From Boesenbergia rotunda (lineage: Eukaryota; Streptophyta; Magnoliopsida; Zingiberales; Zingiberaceae): DNA of 64,000 nucleotides. The stretch spans positions 177,960 through 241,959 of the forward strand of contig JAGFNQ010000729.1 in assembly GCA_024364735.1 (NCBI GenBank). Direction: 5' to 3'. Shown here in pieces: positions 10,500 to 21,923 of this stretch (its first letter is position 1; the number at the start of each line of letters is the position of its first letter). A program made the position numbers and the translations under genes. The notes under the pieces are model-generated. The model was not told the DNA's origin and searched no databases. It worked only from the letters and a program-made list of their open reading frames with translations.

Positions 10500-12294
10500 C
10501 CACCGGAAGATGCTTGTGCAGAATTAATAAGGGAGAAATCAGTGCACTACGAGATTGACTACGTGAGGATAGTTCTCGTAAGATGGATGCTCCGTGCTCT
10601 TTACCCAATTTGAAGGGGTGTTTGTTCCTTTACTTTCCTTTTCTTATTTTTCTTTATGTTTATACTCGCATGTTTGTTTACTTTTATACTTTGCATTTAT
10701 AGTTTGTTTCCTCATTCTGCATTTTGTTTGGTTTTGAATAAATCTTGTTTGATTTCGAGTTGTATCTCCTTACATGTTCCTTTATTATGCTTTGAGAATC
10801 ATAAAAGATGGTTAAGTCTGACTATTGAGTTTTGGTTTCCTTGGTATGCTTGGGGATATTAATTGCATTTAGTCATTTGTTGTGGTGATGGACTCTATCT
10901 TGTTGGATTAAGCATGACATTTTATTGATCACCTAGTGAGGATATTGCCATGCCTATCCTTAATCCTCTGATGTGTGATAGCATTTGTGATACTTGACAC
11001 TCTAGAACTTGCTTTGATTCTTTTTGAAATTACATTAGCATAAGCTTACATTAATATGATAGAGGCAACCTTTCTTGTTGAACTCTTAGTTTTCCTCTAC
11101 TTTGCTACTGTTACTAGTGAGTGTTTCACCTATTACCTTCATGTTTCATTGTCTTTCAGATCCTCTCATTGTCACTAGATTATCACTGTCATATCATTGT
11201 TAGCTTATTCTTTCCTTGAGCATTCGATGAAAGCATGGGGTGATTGCATGATGAGTACATTTTTATTTGTCTATTATTAGCCTCTATTATTGTAAGTTTG
11301 AGATGTTATCAAGCTTTGATACATATTTAGTCGTTTTCGCGAGACGCTCAAATTTTAAGTGTGGGGGGGGGGGGGGGGGAGACAAGTGTATATGGACGAA
11401 TGCTTGTGTGAAAAAAAATCTCCCTATGTGAAAAAAAAGGAAAATCTCTCTATGTAAAAAAAAAAAGAAGAACGAGAGATAGAAAAAAATAAAGATGAAA
11501 AAAAAAGTGAAAAAAGAAGAGAAAAGAATGAAAAAAAATGAAAAAAAATCTCTCTATGTGAAAAAAAAAATTCCTCAAGTATTCGAGATTTTGTTAGTAA
11601 TGAACAAAAAGATATATTTTCTTGATGTGTACTCTTTTGACATTATTGTTTAGAGAAATTCAACAGTTATGTTGTGAATCATTACATGCATTTTGAGAGA
11701 AGTTGTAAGTGGTTGTTGTGTACTATATTGAGAATGTGCAAGGAGAATTTTGAGAGTTGGAGGTTTGATTGAGTTATTTATTTTGGCCTATTGTTTGAGT
11801 GTATACATCATGTTAATTATCCCAATGCTCTTATATTCTCTTTGATATTCTTTCATGCTCTCTATGATCTTCTTTGTTATCTACCATTCTTGTTTTCTTG
11901 TAGCACTTGGGTTCATTATTATTCATTGAAAAGCCCTCTTGATTTGTGTACTTATGTTATAGTAGTGGAGAAGTAGAAGATAAGCAAGCATATGGTAGTG
12001 CAATGTCATGAATGTTTTGAGAGAACTCCACTTTCATATATGTTATTTTTGTGAGCATCAGTGCATATATCCATCTTGTGAGGTTTTTGTCATGCTTAGT
12101 TTATTCAAGTTGATGAAATTACCATGCTTTTGATTTATGTGAGATTTGGAACCATAAATACATGGATGCTTGAGACTTGATGATCTTAAGTAACTTTCTT
12201 TTATTATTTCTTAAAGTATTGATAGGGGATGTAATGTTTGAGAGATATGTTGTTTTCTTTTAGTTTTGTTTACTTGCCCGAGACGTGCAAGAAT
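10500..12294 (+). other. 3' noncoding region of the non-autonomous element
   Basis: No credible gene is seen. It is T-rich, then at 11335-11380 carries a pre-PPT-like string (CGAGACGCTCAA, TTTTAAGTGT) leading into a run of 17 G. Four or more copies of a TCTCTCTATGTGAAAAAAA-like unit follow (11400-11575). A similar CGAGACGTGCAA/TAAGTGTGGGGGAG string recurs at the true 3' end, so the element has two PPT-like sites about 940 bp apart. Confidence 0.6.
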
Positions 12295-12308
12295 AAGTGT
12301 GGGGGAGT
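12295..12308 (+). promoter_or_regulatory. Polypurine tract of the non-autonomous element
   Basis: AAGTGTGGGGGAG immediately precedes the TGATAACC LTR start and has the form usual in Athila/Tat-type elements. Confidence 0.8.
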
Positions 12309-12924
12309 TGATAACCATCATTTTGTTGATTATTTTCGGCTCTAAAATCCATGTTTGACTCACATTTTATATGCTTAAGTTTGCAATTTTATTAGGTTTC
12401 ATGTATTCCCTTCATTTTGGCTTTTAATTCTAATCTTTGTATATTTGGGATATTTTTGGCACTAAATTTGAATATCATTTTGTAGGCTTCAATTGATCAT
12501 GGACCTAGATCAAATTGGGTCAGACTTGAGTCAGGATTGGATCCAGATTAAAGGGATCAAGCATCGGATTAATAGGAGCCGTCCATTCCAGAGAACGGCT
12601 AGATCTGAGCCATCGGTCAACTTCTGGTCGATCCAAGTCCAAGATAGAATCAATCATGACTAGAGATCAAGATCTGAAAATTTCAGCCAAATCAGAAGTG
12701 ATCTGACCGTTGGATCGAGCTCAAGATGTTCTAGACCATCCATTCAAGAAAAGGGAAGATCTGGACCATCCGCCACTGATCTAGTTAATCCGAGCTGGGA
12801 ACAGGTAGATCAGGACCATTGATTGAGATCTGTGGAGTTTGGTTCAGATCTGAAGAAATTCGACCGTTGGATGAAGCCAAATTGATCTTAGCCGCCCGTT
12901 GCTAATTTCTTCTGATGCTGTGAA
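12309..12924 (+). repeat. 3' LTR of the non-autonomous element, 5' portion
   Basis: It starts TGATAACCATC after the PPT. About 616 bp on it is cut by a TGTTAG-starting LTR (12925). Its remaining part is not found downstream in the window, so the far side was lost or diverged. Confidence 0.7.
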
Positions 12925-15203
12925 TGTTAGTGATATGAGAGAAGTGTCCTAAGGCAATCGCCTTATGATGTAAACATTTATATTAATAAATGATAATTCA
13001 CTCTTTGAGTATACATGTTTTGTGTATTTGATTGGGATCTTAAACTCATCTACTGAATGTCCGCAATACAACTCACAGCATAAGAGAATTTGTGATGGGA
13101 TCACAACTAATGATTATCTCTAAATGTGCAATTGTGAAGTACTAAAATTATCCCTAGTCGATGAATTGATAAAAACGGACACTATCAATTCTATAGAGAC
13201 TAGCATGGGTTATTCTCTAATCAGCTGATTCTCACTGGCTGGTGACATTGGGATGTCCGGAGATAAACATGGATGCTAGTTAAGGGAACTAGTTCATTGG
13301 AGTGACTAGCTGTAAGACTTCATATGGGAATTACATGTAGATATGTCAATGAAGTTCTTATTGCAGCTTAAGTGCGATGTTCCTTTGACTTGCGGTGTTC
13401 AAGTCATCTTGGTCATGGAGACTTATACTTTAACATCTTAAGCAAGCATCTCCAAGGAGGTGTGGACCCAGGATGATTGGGTATGAGCCGAAGTGCCCGA
13501 AGATGTTTGAACAGCCTACAAAGGATTCACCACTCCTTGCGAGGAGATGTATACCCAGGCCTATCGTCGGATTGTTACTCAAAACCTCTGGCCAGAGTAT
13601 ATCATGTTAAGAGTGCGAGTCTCTTAAATACATGAGAGTAATTAGAAATCCAAAGGACGAGAAAGACATTACTTGGGCTAGGTGTGACGTAGTCAGCCTA
13701 GTGGGGACTGACACAAATAGACCGTGTCCTAACCAAGTGGGTATAAGATGGTGAAGGGAATGGGGCACGACTCATTAGAGCTGCTGAAGGGTTTCAGAAT
13801 AATTTCTTCTGAGGTCAAACCGTTGATCTTTCGATTAATTGGGGATCATGATGTACTACTAGGTGCCACTCATGATCGTTCTATAATTGGTTGATTATAG
13901 ACGGCCAACATAAATCGAAAGCCTATTTAGTCACACGCACTACGAGTAATCCGAGGGATTTAAAACGAGTTGAAAATTAGATTTTCCGATCAAGAGAAAT
14001 AAGTCGAATCTGAGTTAATCAGAGGCGCAATGGAAGCTAAAAATGGCTAAGTCTTTTGAAGGCTTTTTGGGCGAATTAAATGAGTTTAATTCGTGTTGGT
14101 CGGCTCGGATTGGGGCGGCCAAAGAGGGTGCCAACCCTCCTTGGTTGGCCGGCCACCTAAAGGGAGAAAAACCAATTAATTTTGGTTTAATTAATAAAAA
14201 TAAATCTAGCGCGATTTATTTTATAAATTATGGATAAATAAATTTGTATAAAGAAATTTATATAAATAAATTTATAGAAATTTATTCTTTTTATGGAAGT
14301 TAAAATAATCCATGAATTGGTTTATTTTAATTTTATAAAATCAATTATGAATTGATTTTTTCATAATAAGAAAGTTTATAAATTTCTTATAAAATTTATT
14401 CCATAATTTAAAGAGAAGAAGAATTTGTTTTATTATAAATTAGTTATAATAAGACTAGGCTTAACGGAATAAGTCATAAGAAATTTTATAAGATAAAAAT
14501 TCTTATGATAACTAATTCCGTTAATTATGTTAAAGAGGAGACTTAGCGAGGGAGAAGCAACTATATAAGGAACCATACGCAAGCCTTGGATTCCCAATCA
14601 ATAATCGGGTATTGATATAGAGCTCCCTCTCTCTCTCTCTTTTATTCTTCTCCTTCCCTTCTCCCCTCTTCCCTTTAGGGCCGGAGCCCACCCTAGCCTT
14701 TCTAGGGCCGGCGCCCAACCTACACCCAAGCAAGGGTTGGCGTGAGCAAGGGTTGCCGTGAGCCATCTACAAGAAGGAGAAGCCAACCAAGAAGAAGAAG
14801 AAGCGGATCACATCTCCTTCCCTCTCGGAATTCGATTCCGTTTCTTGGTGGTTAGTTTCCTTTTCCTCTCTTGATCTTCTTTGTTGTGCCTATAGAGAAT
14901 CTAGTAGTTCTCGTCGGCACGAAACTCGTGACTTTGCGAAGTCATCCCGAAGAGAACTCGGCGTGGACGCGAATAGAGGCGGCGCTTCCAAGGGACGCTA
15001 CGGTTGGATCTCGTCCCTTACTTCGGGTTACAAAAGGTACTTAGTAAATTAGTTTACTTTTCCGCAAAGTTTTAATTTATGAATATGTCAACACATCATA
15101 AGGTTGCATGTTAGATACGTGGTTAAAATAATTTAGGAAATTATTTTATGCTAATTCTTCCGCTGCACGTAAAAATTAAAAATTTTACGAACCCGTATCC
15201 TTG
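12925..15203 (+). repeat. Copia-type LTR (about 2.3 kb), end approximate
   Basis: It starts TGTTAGTGATATGAG. It has a TATA box (TATATAA, 14563), a CT microsatellite (14626-14641) and a terminal string CCGCTGCACG...GAACCCGTATCC that is typical just before the end of many plant copia LTRs. No PBS follows, and the sequence runs into the internal region of another element, so the 3' boundary is truncated. A related fragment in opposite orientation is at 17635-18316. Small ORFs within it are not supported. Confidence 0.55.
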
Positions 15204-16278
15204 TCGACATGCACAAGTTGGGGTGGTAAATATAACTAAAAAAGTAATCAAGCTTACCAAATCTAACTTGATTAAATTACTCAACTTGACTAACCCAAAT
15301 AAAAGCTACTGTTTTATAATAGTTAGTAAGTAATAAACTAGATTAGACAGGGTTTGAGGATTTTTTTTACTTTATTCAAATTATTTTTTCAAAAATATTG
15401 CTTGATTACTTTTAATCATGTTTGGATAATGCTTGGACTCAAATGGGTGAATAAAATTGGTTCTTTAATTTAGCTCTTATCTTGCTTAGTTATTCACTTA
15501 TTTTTTACTTAGCATTATCTATTTGCTTCATTTAAAATTTTTTATTTTTCTTCTTATTATTTCGGGCTCCGATACCTAAAGATAATTTATTTTTCAAACT
15601 TAATAATTTCAAAGTTTTTCTTAAAAGTTCCTTCAATTTTTTTAATTGGCTTGTGAAACACCCACACTTACTACTTAAATTTTTTTCCTTAATTAAATAT
15701 TTTTGATATATGTCGAAGGGGGAGAGAAAGGAAAAGTTAAAGAGTTTTTACCTTTAAATTATCTTTTCAAGTTCAAATATTATTTAAGTATTGTTCAAAT
15801 ATTTTCAAAATATTATTTGAAGTATTTTTCAAAGTATTTCTCAAAATTTGTTTTCAAAAGTTCCTTGTTCAAACACTTTCAAAATATTATTTAAAGTATT
15901 ATTCAAAAGTATCTATTTTTGAAATATTTTTTAAAGTATTTTTTGAAGTATTTTTTGAAATTGTCTATATTTTCAAAACTTATTGAAAAATACACATTTT
16001 CAAAGGTTTCAGTGCAAGAGTAATATATCAAGGGGAGCATCATGTAATTTCAAATTACTTAAAGAAAAATCTCTAAATTTCCAAAACTCCTCAAATCTAC
16101 TTATTACATTGAAAATGGTTTAAAAATTTCTTTGAACATAACTTATGTTACAAAACCTTTCCTACTTTGAATATTTTGAATAGTTCTTTCAAACTTATTT
16201 GCAACTTTGAAACTTATTTAAAATGCTATGTTAACTTAACTTTTGTACTGGATTGCTATAAATCAAAAAGGGGGAGAT
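15204..16278 (+). repeat. Internal noncoding 3' region of a copia-like element, with PPT
   Basis: It is an AT-rich stretch with no gene, and contains many TTTTCAAAATATT/TTTTTCAAAGTATT variants (15770-15960). It ends in the purine tract AAAAAGGGGGAGAT (16265-16278) directly before an LTR. The coding part and 5' LTR of this element are missing. Confidence 0.65.
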
Positions 16279-17620
16279 TGTTGGTGTTGAAAGTACCAGA
16301 TCAAACCTTATATTGATAATGGCAAATGGTTCAAAGTTAAGTGTATTTTTGGTTCTAATTAGTTACATTGAGTGTGCAAGAAAGTCTTAGTATAACTAGG
16401 CACAAATTCTTGATCTACAGAGTTGAGCACAAAGTCCTGATCTAGGACCGAGCACCAAAGACCTGGTGAGTAAAGCTGGGCGCGAAGAGCTGACCGAGGG
16501 TTGTACACCGAAGACCTGGTAAGTAAAATTGGGCATGAAGACCTGGTTCGAAAGGTTGGACATGAAAACCTAATTGGGAGTTGGGCACCAAAGTCCTGAT
16601 ATGGAAGATCGGCCCAAAGTCTTAGTCGAGCGAGGGCAATAGAGAGAAGTAGGGATGGTCGAGGTACGAACGTCGCAATATCTGGAGTCTTCGGAGGCCG
16701 AGTAAAAGTCCAACCGGAAGTGTTGGTTGGTAACAGGTAACTTCTCTAGATTGGAGTAGATGAGGATGCGTTCCCGGAAGAGGGAACAATAAGCGTCGAT
16801 CTGACCCAGGGTTTCAGTTGAAACCTGAAAGTCAAGATCATCAAAGTAAGGATCGAACAACACTGGCTATCTTGTATGCATTTTCCTTTGCATATTATTG
16901 TTGGACTAACCCTGTGTTGCAGTTAAGCGAACCAATGACTGGCAATTCTTTGGTGCCTAAGAGGGACTCAACCGCCCGAGAGGGACTCGGGTGCTCGAGA
17001 ACACAGGCGCGAGAGGGACTCGGACACCCGTTTACTCGTGACTCAGCCTAGGCATGGCTGAGTTAGCGCATGCTGACTGGAGCCTCCACATCAGGAACAC
17101 AAGCGCCCGAGAAGCAATCAGGCTCCTGGGTAGGGATAGAACTTAGACCAAGCAGGGGATAAGGTTGCGGCTAGATCGCAGCAACACATGCGCCCCTATA
17201 GGCACATGGGCGCATGTATGACCCTATATAAGGGGTTTTGACCAGAGACTCAGGATAACTTTTTCACAACTTCTATGCTCTCATGTGCTGCTCTGAAATA
17301 ATCCAGAGACGACGAAACGCTGCTCTGACAACAACGCGCCTTTCCTTTATTTCATTTGATGTTGTCAGTATTCTTATTCTTTTTCTTGTACTTAAACATT
17401 ACATTCTTGTACTCATTTGTGACTTATAGAATTGCCCAAAGTAAACGGGCAAGAACCGTGAGCCTTGGAGTAGGAGCCGTCACAGACTCCGAACCAAGTA
17501 AAAACAAAAGGTTTTAGCTGTTCTTTTTTACTTTCGTTGTGTACTCGATTACTTTCACAAATCTGAAGAATTTTTCGAATTCGATATTCACCCTCCCTTA
17601 TTGCTCTCTACGATCCTACA
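16279..17620 (+). repeat. 3' LTR of the copia-like element (1342 bp)
   Basis: It starts TGTTGGTGTTGAAAG after the PPT and ends CGATCCTACA. It contains GGGCAC..AAGACCTGGT-type short repeats (16420-16620) and a TATA box at 17225. The same family appears as the solo LTR in minus orientation at 24778-37080 and, more distantly, at 19255-20741. Confidence 0.8.
17225..17232 (+). promoter_or_regulatory. TATA box of the 16279 LTR
   Basis: CCCTATATAAGGGG matches plant LTR TATA boxes. The related LTRs have TATAAAAGGGG at 20244 and, on the minus strand, near 25190. Confidence 0.6.
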
Positions 17621-18316
17621 CTTCAACCGTACATGTGTGACCTCAAATTTTTGATTTATTTTGATCATCTATAATTAACTATTAATTATTGATCGATCAT
17701 GAGTGGTACCTAGTAGTACATCATGATCCCCAATTAATTGAAAAATCATACGGTTAATGCCAGAACTACTTTTGAACCTTTCAATAGCTACAATTAGTCG
17801 TGCCTTGTTCCTTTCGTTCATCTTATGCCCATTTGGTTTAGGATATAATCTATGTATTTATCCCCACTAAACTAACTATGTCACACTTAACCTAAGTTAT
17901 ACTTCTTCATCCTATGAATTCAAGTTACTCCAACATGTATCCAAGAATCCTGTACTTTCAATATGTGATGCTTTGATCAATGACTTTGAGTAACAATTCT
18001 GACAAGTAGTCATAAGGAATACGTCTCCTTAAAAGGAACAGTGAATCCTCTGTGAGCTATCCAAACACCTTCAGACACTTTGACTTATACCCAATCATCC
18101 CAAGGTCACACCTCAAAGAGATTCTTGTTTAGGATGTCAAAATATAAGTCTCCATGATAAAGGTGACTTGAATACCTCAAGTCTAAGAAACTTTGCACTT
18201 GAGCTACAGTAAGAGCTTTATTGACATATTCATATATGTAGAGAACCATATAAAGTCTTACAGCAGGTCACTCCAATGAACTAGTTATATAACTAGCATC
18301 CATGTTTAACTCTCGA
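17621..18316 (-). repeat. Inverted fragment of a 12925-type LTR
   Basis: From about 17635 it is a diverged reverse complement of about 13250-13930. For example, GTACATCATGATCCCCAATT here matches the reverse of AATTGGGGATCATGATGTAC there. It is cut on the left by the 16279-17620 LTR and on the right by a hAT remnant. Confidence 0.7.
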
Positions 18317-18859
18317 TAGTGGCGGATCCAGGAATTCAAGCATGGAGGGGTGATCACGATCTGAGCTAAGCGCGGCCAATTTTTTTTTGAACGGTTAATT
18401 AATTATATAAAATTAAAAAATATTTTTTAAATAACTTCACATATAGGAGAAAAACGTACAATATTATGAAAAAACTTGTACAATAATATTAAAGTAGTTA
18501 AAGCAGTCTACTAACAAATACGTGATAATTACGTTATTCGAGACTCCATGTTTTAAAAATGATGTAAAATTGGCTCATTAACTACAGTATTAAAAATATC
18601 TTTCTCAATATAGACTACCAAATTGTCATTCATCCATTCATCTCCAATCCTATTTTGCAAATCTATTTTGACAATATTCATTGCCAAAAACACCCTTTCA
18701 ACAGTTGCAGTAGCAACTGGAAGAAGTAAGGCTAGGTCAATCATCAGATAAACCAAAGGAAACACACGGTATCCTCCATCTCCACCAGTAGAACCCTATA
18801 ATACTCCACCGCCGGCAGGGGATGACCGTCAAAGCCGCCCCCCAGTGGATCCACCCTTG
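18317..18859 (-). mobile_element. hAT transposon remnant
   Basis: The left end TAGTGGCGGATCCAGG and the reverse complement of the right end (CAAGGGTGGATCCACT) share the GTGG/GGATCCA core usual for plant TTF-type hAT elements. A transposase C-terminus lies on the minus strand. No 8-bp TSD could be matched, so one or both ends may be trimmed. Confidence 0.65.
18553..18765 (-). pseudogene. hAT transposase C-terminal dimerisation fragment
   Basis: This 70-residue fragment contains LALLLPVATATVERVFLAMN, then LQNRIGDEWMNDNLVVYIEK and DIF. It closely follows the hAT-family C-terminal dimerisation motif (LPVATASVERxFSxM, then MNDxLVxYIE). The zinc finger, RNase H-like catalytic core and most of the protein are missing. 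In life the protein would cut and paste hAT DNA. Here it can only be debris. The Met at its start is fortuitous. Confidence 0.85.
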
Positions 18860-19254
18860 ATTATATTTTGTTCTTCCCTCCTCTCACTCCATTTCAATTT
18901 CCTTTTTTTTATTTACTAAAACACCCTCTCGCATAAATATTCGCTCGATCCCTCAAATAGCACTACTGATAATCCGAGGGATCCTCAAATTTTATGTTAG
19001 ATACGATAATTAAATAATAATTAAATAATAAATATTAATTATGAAATTATCTTATAAAATTTCCTGGGAAATTTTTGAAATTTAAATTGAATTCGTATGA
19101 CATGTCTAGGAGTTGGAGTTTATTAATTTAATTAATATAAAGTTATAAATAATTAACTTACCTATATAAAAACCTAACCTAATCTCTTCACTCCCTCGTT
19201 TCTCCTTATCCCTCTTCTTCCCCTCCTGATCTCGCCGGCACCGCCTCTCCCTCT
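18860..19254 (+). repeat. LTR-like fragment with TATA box
   Basis: It includes AATCCGAGGGAT, also seen at about 13950 in the 12925 LTR, and CTATATAAAAACC (about 19162) followed by a CT-rich leader. That is consistent with a plus-strand LTR fragment now interrupted at 19255. No gene is seen. Confidence 0.45.
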
Positions 19255-20741
19255 TGTTGGTGCAAGTTGCATCAGGGATGTCCTCCTCTAAATGTTTCAA
19301 TGTTTGACAATATGCTTAAGTCAGTGATACATTGAACAAGGGAAGGGTGAGTGAAGAAAACTAGACCAAGGTGAACCAAAGTCCTAGTTAACTGAGGCAC
19401 AAAGTCCTGGTTCGATGAATTGGGCACTAAGTCCTGATCATGGATTAGGCACTAAGTCCTGATTATGGATTAGGCATCTAAGACCTGACTGAGGGTTGGG
19501 CACGAAGACCTGGTTCGAGGAATTGGGCACGAAGTCCTGGTCAAGGGTTGGGCACCGAAGACCTGGTTCGAGGAATTGGGCATGAAGACCTGGCCGAGGG
19601 TTGGGCACCGAAGTCCTGGACTTAGGGTTTGGGCATGAAGTCTTGGTCCGAGGGACTGAGCAACTTAGCTGAGCGATGACTAAGGACAGAAGTAGAGATG
19701 GGTCGGGGTTTGGAGGTCTCAAGATCCGAGAGTATCGGAAGCTAAGCAAAAGTCCACCCGAAGGACTGGGTGGCAACCGTCTCCTAAAAGGAGTAGGTGA
19801 AAGGCGCGTTCTCGGGGGTGGGAACATGCGTCGATTCGACCTAGGGTATCATGGAAATCCGAAGTCAGAACCAAGTCCTTAAGGTTAAAATTGTGTGTAT
19901 ACTTGCTTTGTGTTTTTGTATCTTGCAGGTACCATGAATGGAAGACAAAGCAGGCAAACAACGCAGCTGGAAGCTTAAGTCCAGATGCCCCCATCAATGG
20001 GGGCGCCCCCAAGCATCCAAGCGCCCCCATCAATAGGGGCGCCTAGATTAAAGAAAGAAAAAATAGTTTAGTCGAAGAAGGCAGAACAGGCTTCCATTCA
20101 GGCGCCCGGGATGATACAGGCGCCTGGGTTCATGTAGGCACCCAGGTCAAAGGTTTTATCAGCTGCGACGAGTTCGACACGGGGATAAGGTTTGACCAAG
20201 CCCTATAGGGCGCCCCCATCAACACAGGCGCCCATATGAAGCCTATAAAAGGGGCTTCGACCCCATAGTTTCAAACACAACTCCCAAACATGATTCTAAA
20301 CTTTCCAAGTGACAACAACGTGCTAAAGACGAGGCTCAACGACCGGGAGGCTCCAGGAGGAAGTGCGCGGCACTTCGGAGGTCCAGTTCAGCCGAGTTTC
20401 CGATGTTGTTTGTTCGGTTTGAATTTACAATTTCATACTTATTTTTATCTATCTTTGATTGTAATTTCTGCACTGTAAGACAGGTTTCTCCGCCTACGGA
20501 AAGTCCGGAAAGGAGACCAATAGTGGACGGGCGTTCCCGTGCATAAGCCTTGGATGTACTGACCCTGGGGGGTTGGGAACCAAGTAAAAATCCTGCATGC
20601 ACTGTCATCTTTTATCTTTCTGTGTTACTTTTCCGCTGCGCTACTAATGCTTTGATTAGAACGATAGAAAGTTTACGATTTACCACGAAGATTTCTCAGT
20701 CGATATTCACCCCCCCCTCTATCGATGGCACCGATCCTACA
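19255..20741 (+). repeat. Solo LTR, TGTTGGTGCA family (1487 bp)
   Basis: It starts TGTTGGTGCAAG and ends CGATCCTACA. Flanks are CCTCT and CCTCG (4 of 5 match), consistent with an eroded TSD, and no internal region is present. It has GGGCACGAAGACCTGGTTCG-type repeats (19380-19660), GCGCCCCCATCAATNGGGGCGC palindromes (19985-20043) and a TATA box at 20244. ORFs here follow the repeat periodicity and are not genes. Confidence 0.8.
20244..20250 (+). promoter_or_regulatory. TATA box of the 19255 solo LTR
   Basis: GCCTATAAAAGGGGC lies in the same position relative to the LTR end as in the 16279 LTR. Confidence 0.55.
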
Positions 20742-20811
20742 CCTCGCCCATCTCCTCTTCGTCATCGACCATCGACACAACCTAATGATTGCAAGCAGCT
20801 AGAGTCATGTC

Positions 20812-21923
20812 TGTTAGGATGTATACTAAAAGTCTAGCTTTTGTATGAACATCTAATTTTGGAAAAAGAATCACATGGTCATTGTTTACATTTTATATTT
20901 GATATATGTGTGCAATTGTCTAATACTTTATATTGTAGATAACATGGTGTGTGGTGCCACACAGAAGATTATGTTATCAGTCCCTTGTAAAGTATAAGTA
21001 GTGGCTCACAACCGAGATGGATTTGGACAAACCATTGAAATGGTTGTAGTGTAATTTGATATTAGTCTATCTTGACTATAGAATTACACTAGTATACTTT
21101 GTGTGTATTGAGCATGATCGATTAGAGGTGAATCAATTTATACTAACTATATAATCAAATTAGACCTCAGTTATTATGATGTATATGCTCTTAATTCTGA
21201 TATAATAATGGGCACATGTACTTAATATTTATTTCTTTAATTTACCAATGGGCGAGATTTATTTGTTAAATCGATAGGCCCAGTAAATAGGGAAATAATA
21301 TTATTTACATGGTGTGACGTTGATTATAGAAGGAAACTGTGTCCTGGTGAGTCAGGATGATGATGTCACCTTAAGGAGCTCATAAGCTCATTATGTAAAT
21401 CCTGCAGGTGGACTTGGTCCGACATGATGATAAGGTTGAGTGGTACTACTCATGGAGTTAGAAATTAATTAATTAAATTGTCAATAATTTAATTAATTAA
21501 TGGACATGCAAGATCTTAAATACATGGAGATTATGTACACATAATATGGTGGAACCCATATTTAATTATGGGGTTGGTGTGGTAGATCAATGATAACCCA
21601 TTAGTGGAGCAGATTATCATTAATGGGTCAGGATTAGGATCCATTAGGAGACCAAAACCAACTCCTCCTCATTGTCCCTATTGTAGCCTATATATACCTC
21701 ATGAGTCATGAGGCCAAGGCATCAAGAATTAACCCTAAGCCTCTCTATTCATTCCCCTCCCTCTCTCCTTTCTCTTTCCTAGGGTTGCGGCGCCACAACC
21801 CTTCCATTGGAGGTGGCCGACGGCAACAAGGAAGCAAGGGGAGAAAGTTAGGCTTCTTCTTCACTTCTATCTCTTCTCTCTTTTCCTTCTTGGCATGCGC
21901 AAGCTTGAAGAGAAGAAGAAGAA
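20812..21923 (+). repeat. Truncated copia LTR in tandem with a full copy
   Basis: It starts TGTTAGGATGTATACTAAAAG, as the following copy does at 21924. The first copy stops inside its leader at GAAGAAGTTAG, exactly where the second copy's GTTAGGTTGTATAC begins. It has TATATATA at 21689 and a hairpin at 20938-20978. Confidence 0.8.

Larger units (their letters stand above)
6860..12924 (+). mobile_element. Non-autonomous Gypsy-like element with tRNA-Asp-type PBS
   Basis: LTR ends are TGATAACC (12309) and GGTTATCA (ending 8096). The PBS TGGCGTCGTTGCCGGGGA follows the 5' LTR, and a GTGTGGGGGAG tract precedes the 3' LTR. This PBS type and the GGGAGACGAC string near the LTR end (8000-8009) are typical of the plant Athila/Tat group. 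Between the LTRs there is one long ORF but no RT, RNase H or integrase, so it would need another element's enzymes. The 5' LTR is cut by the chromovirus and the 3' LTR by another LTR at 12925. Confidence 0.8.

Noticed and set aside
14043..14786. Small ORFs on both strands
   Set aside because: They are inside an LTR with a TATA box and a CT microsatellite, and show no recognisable protein.
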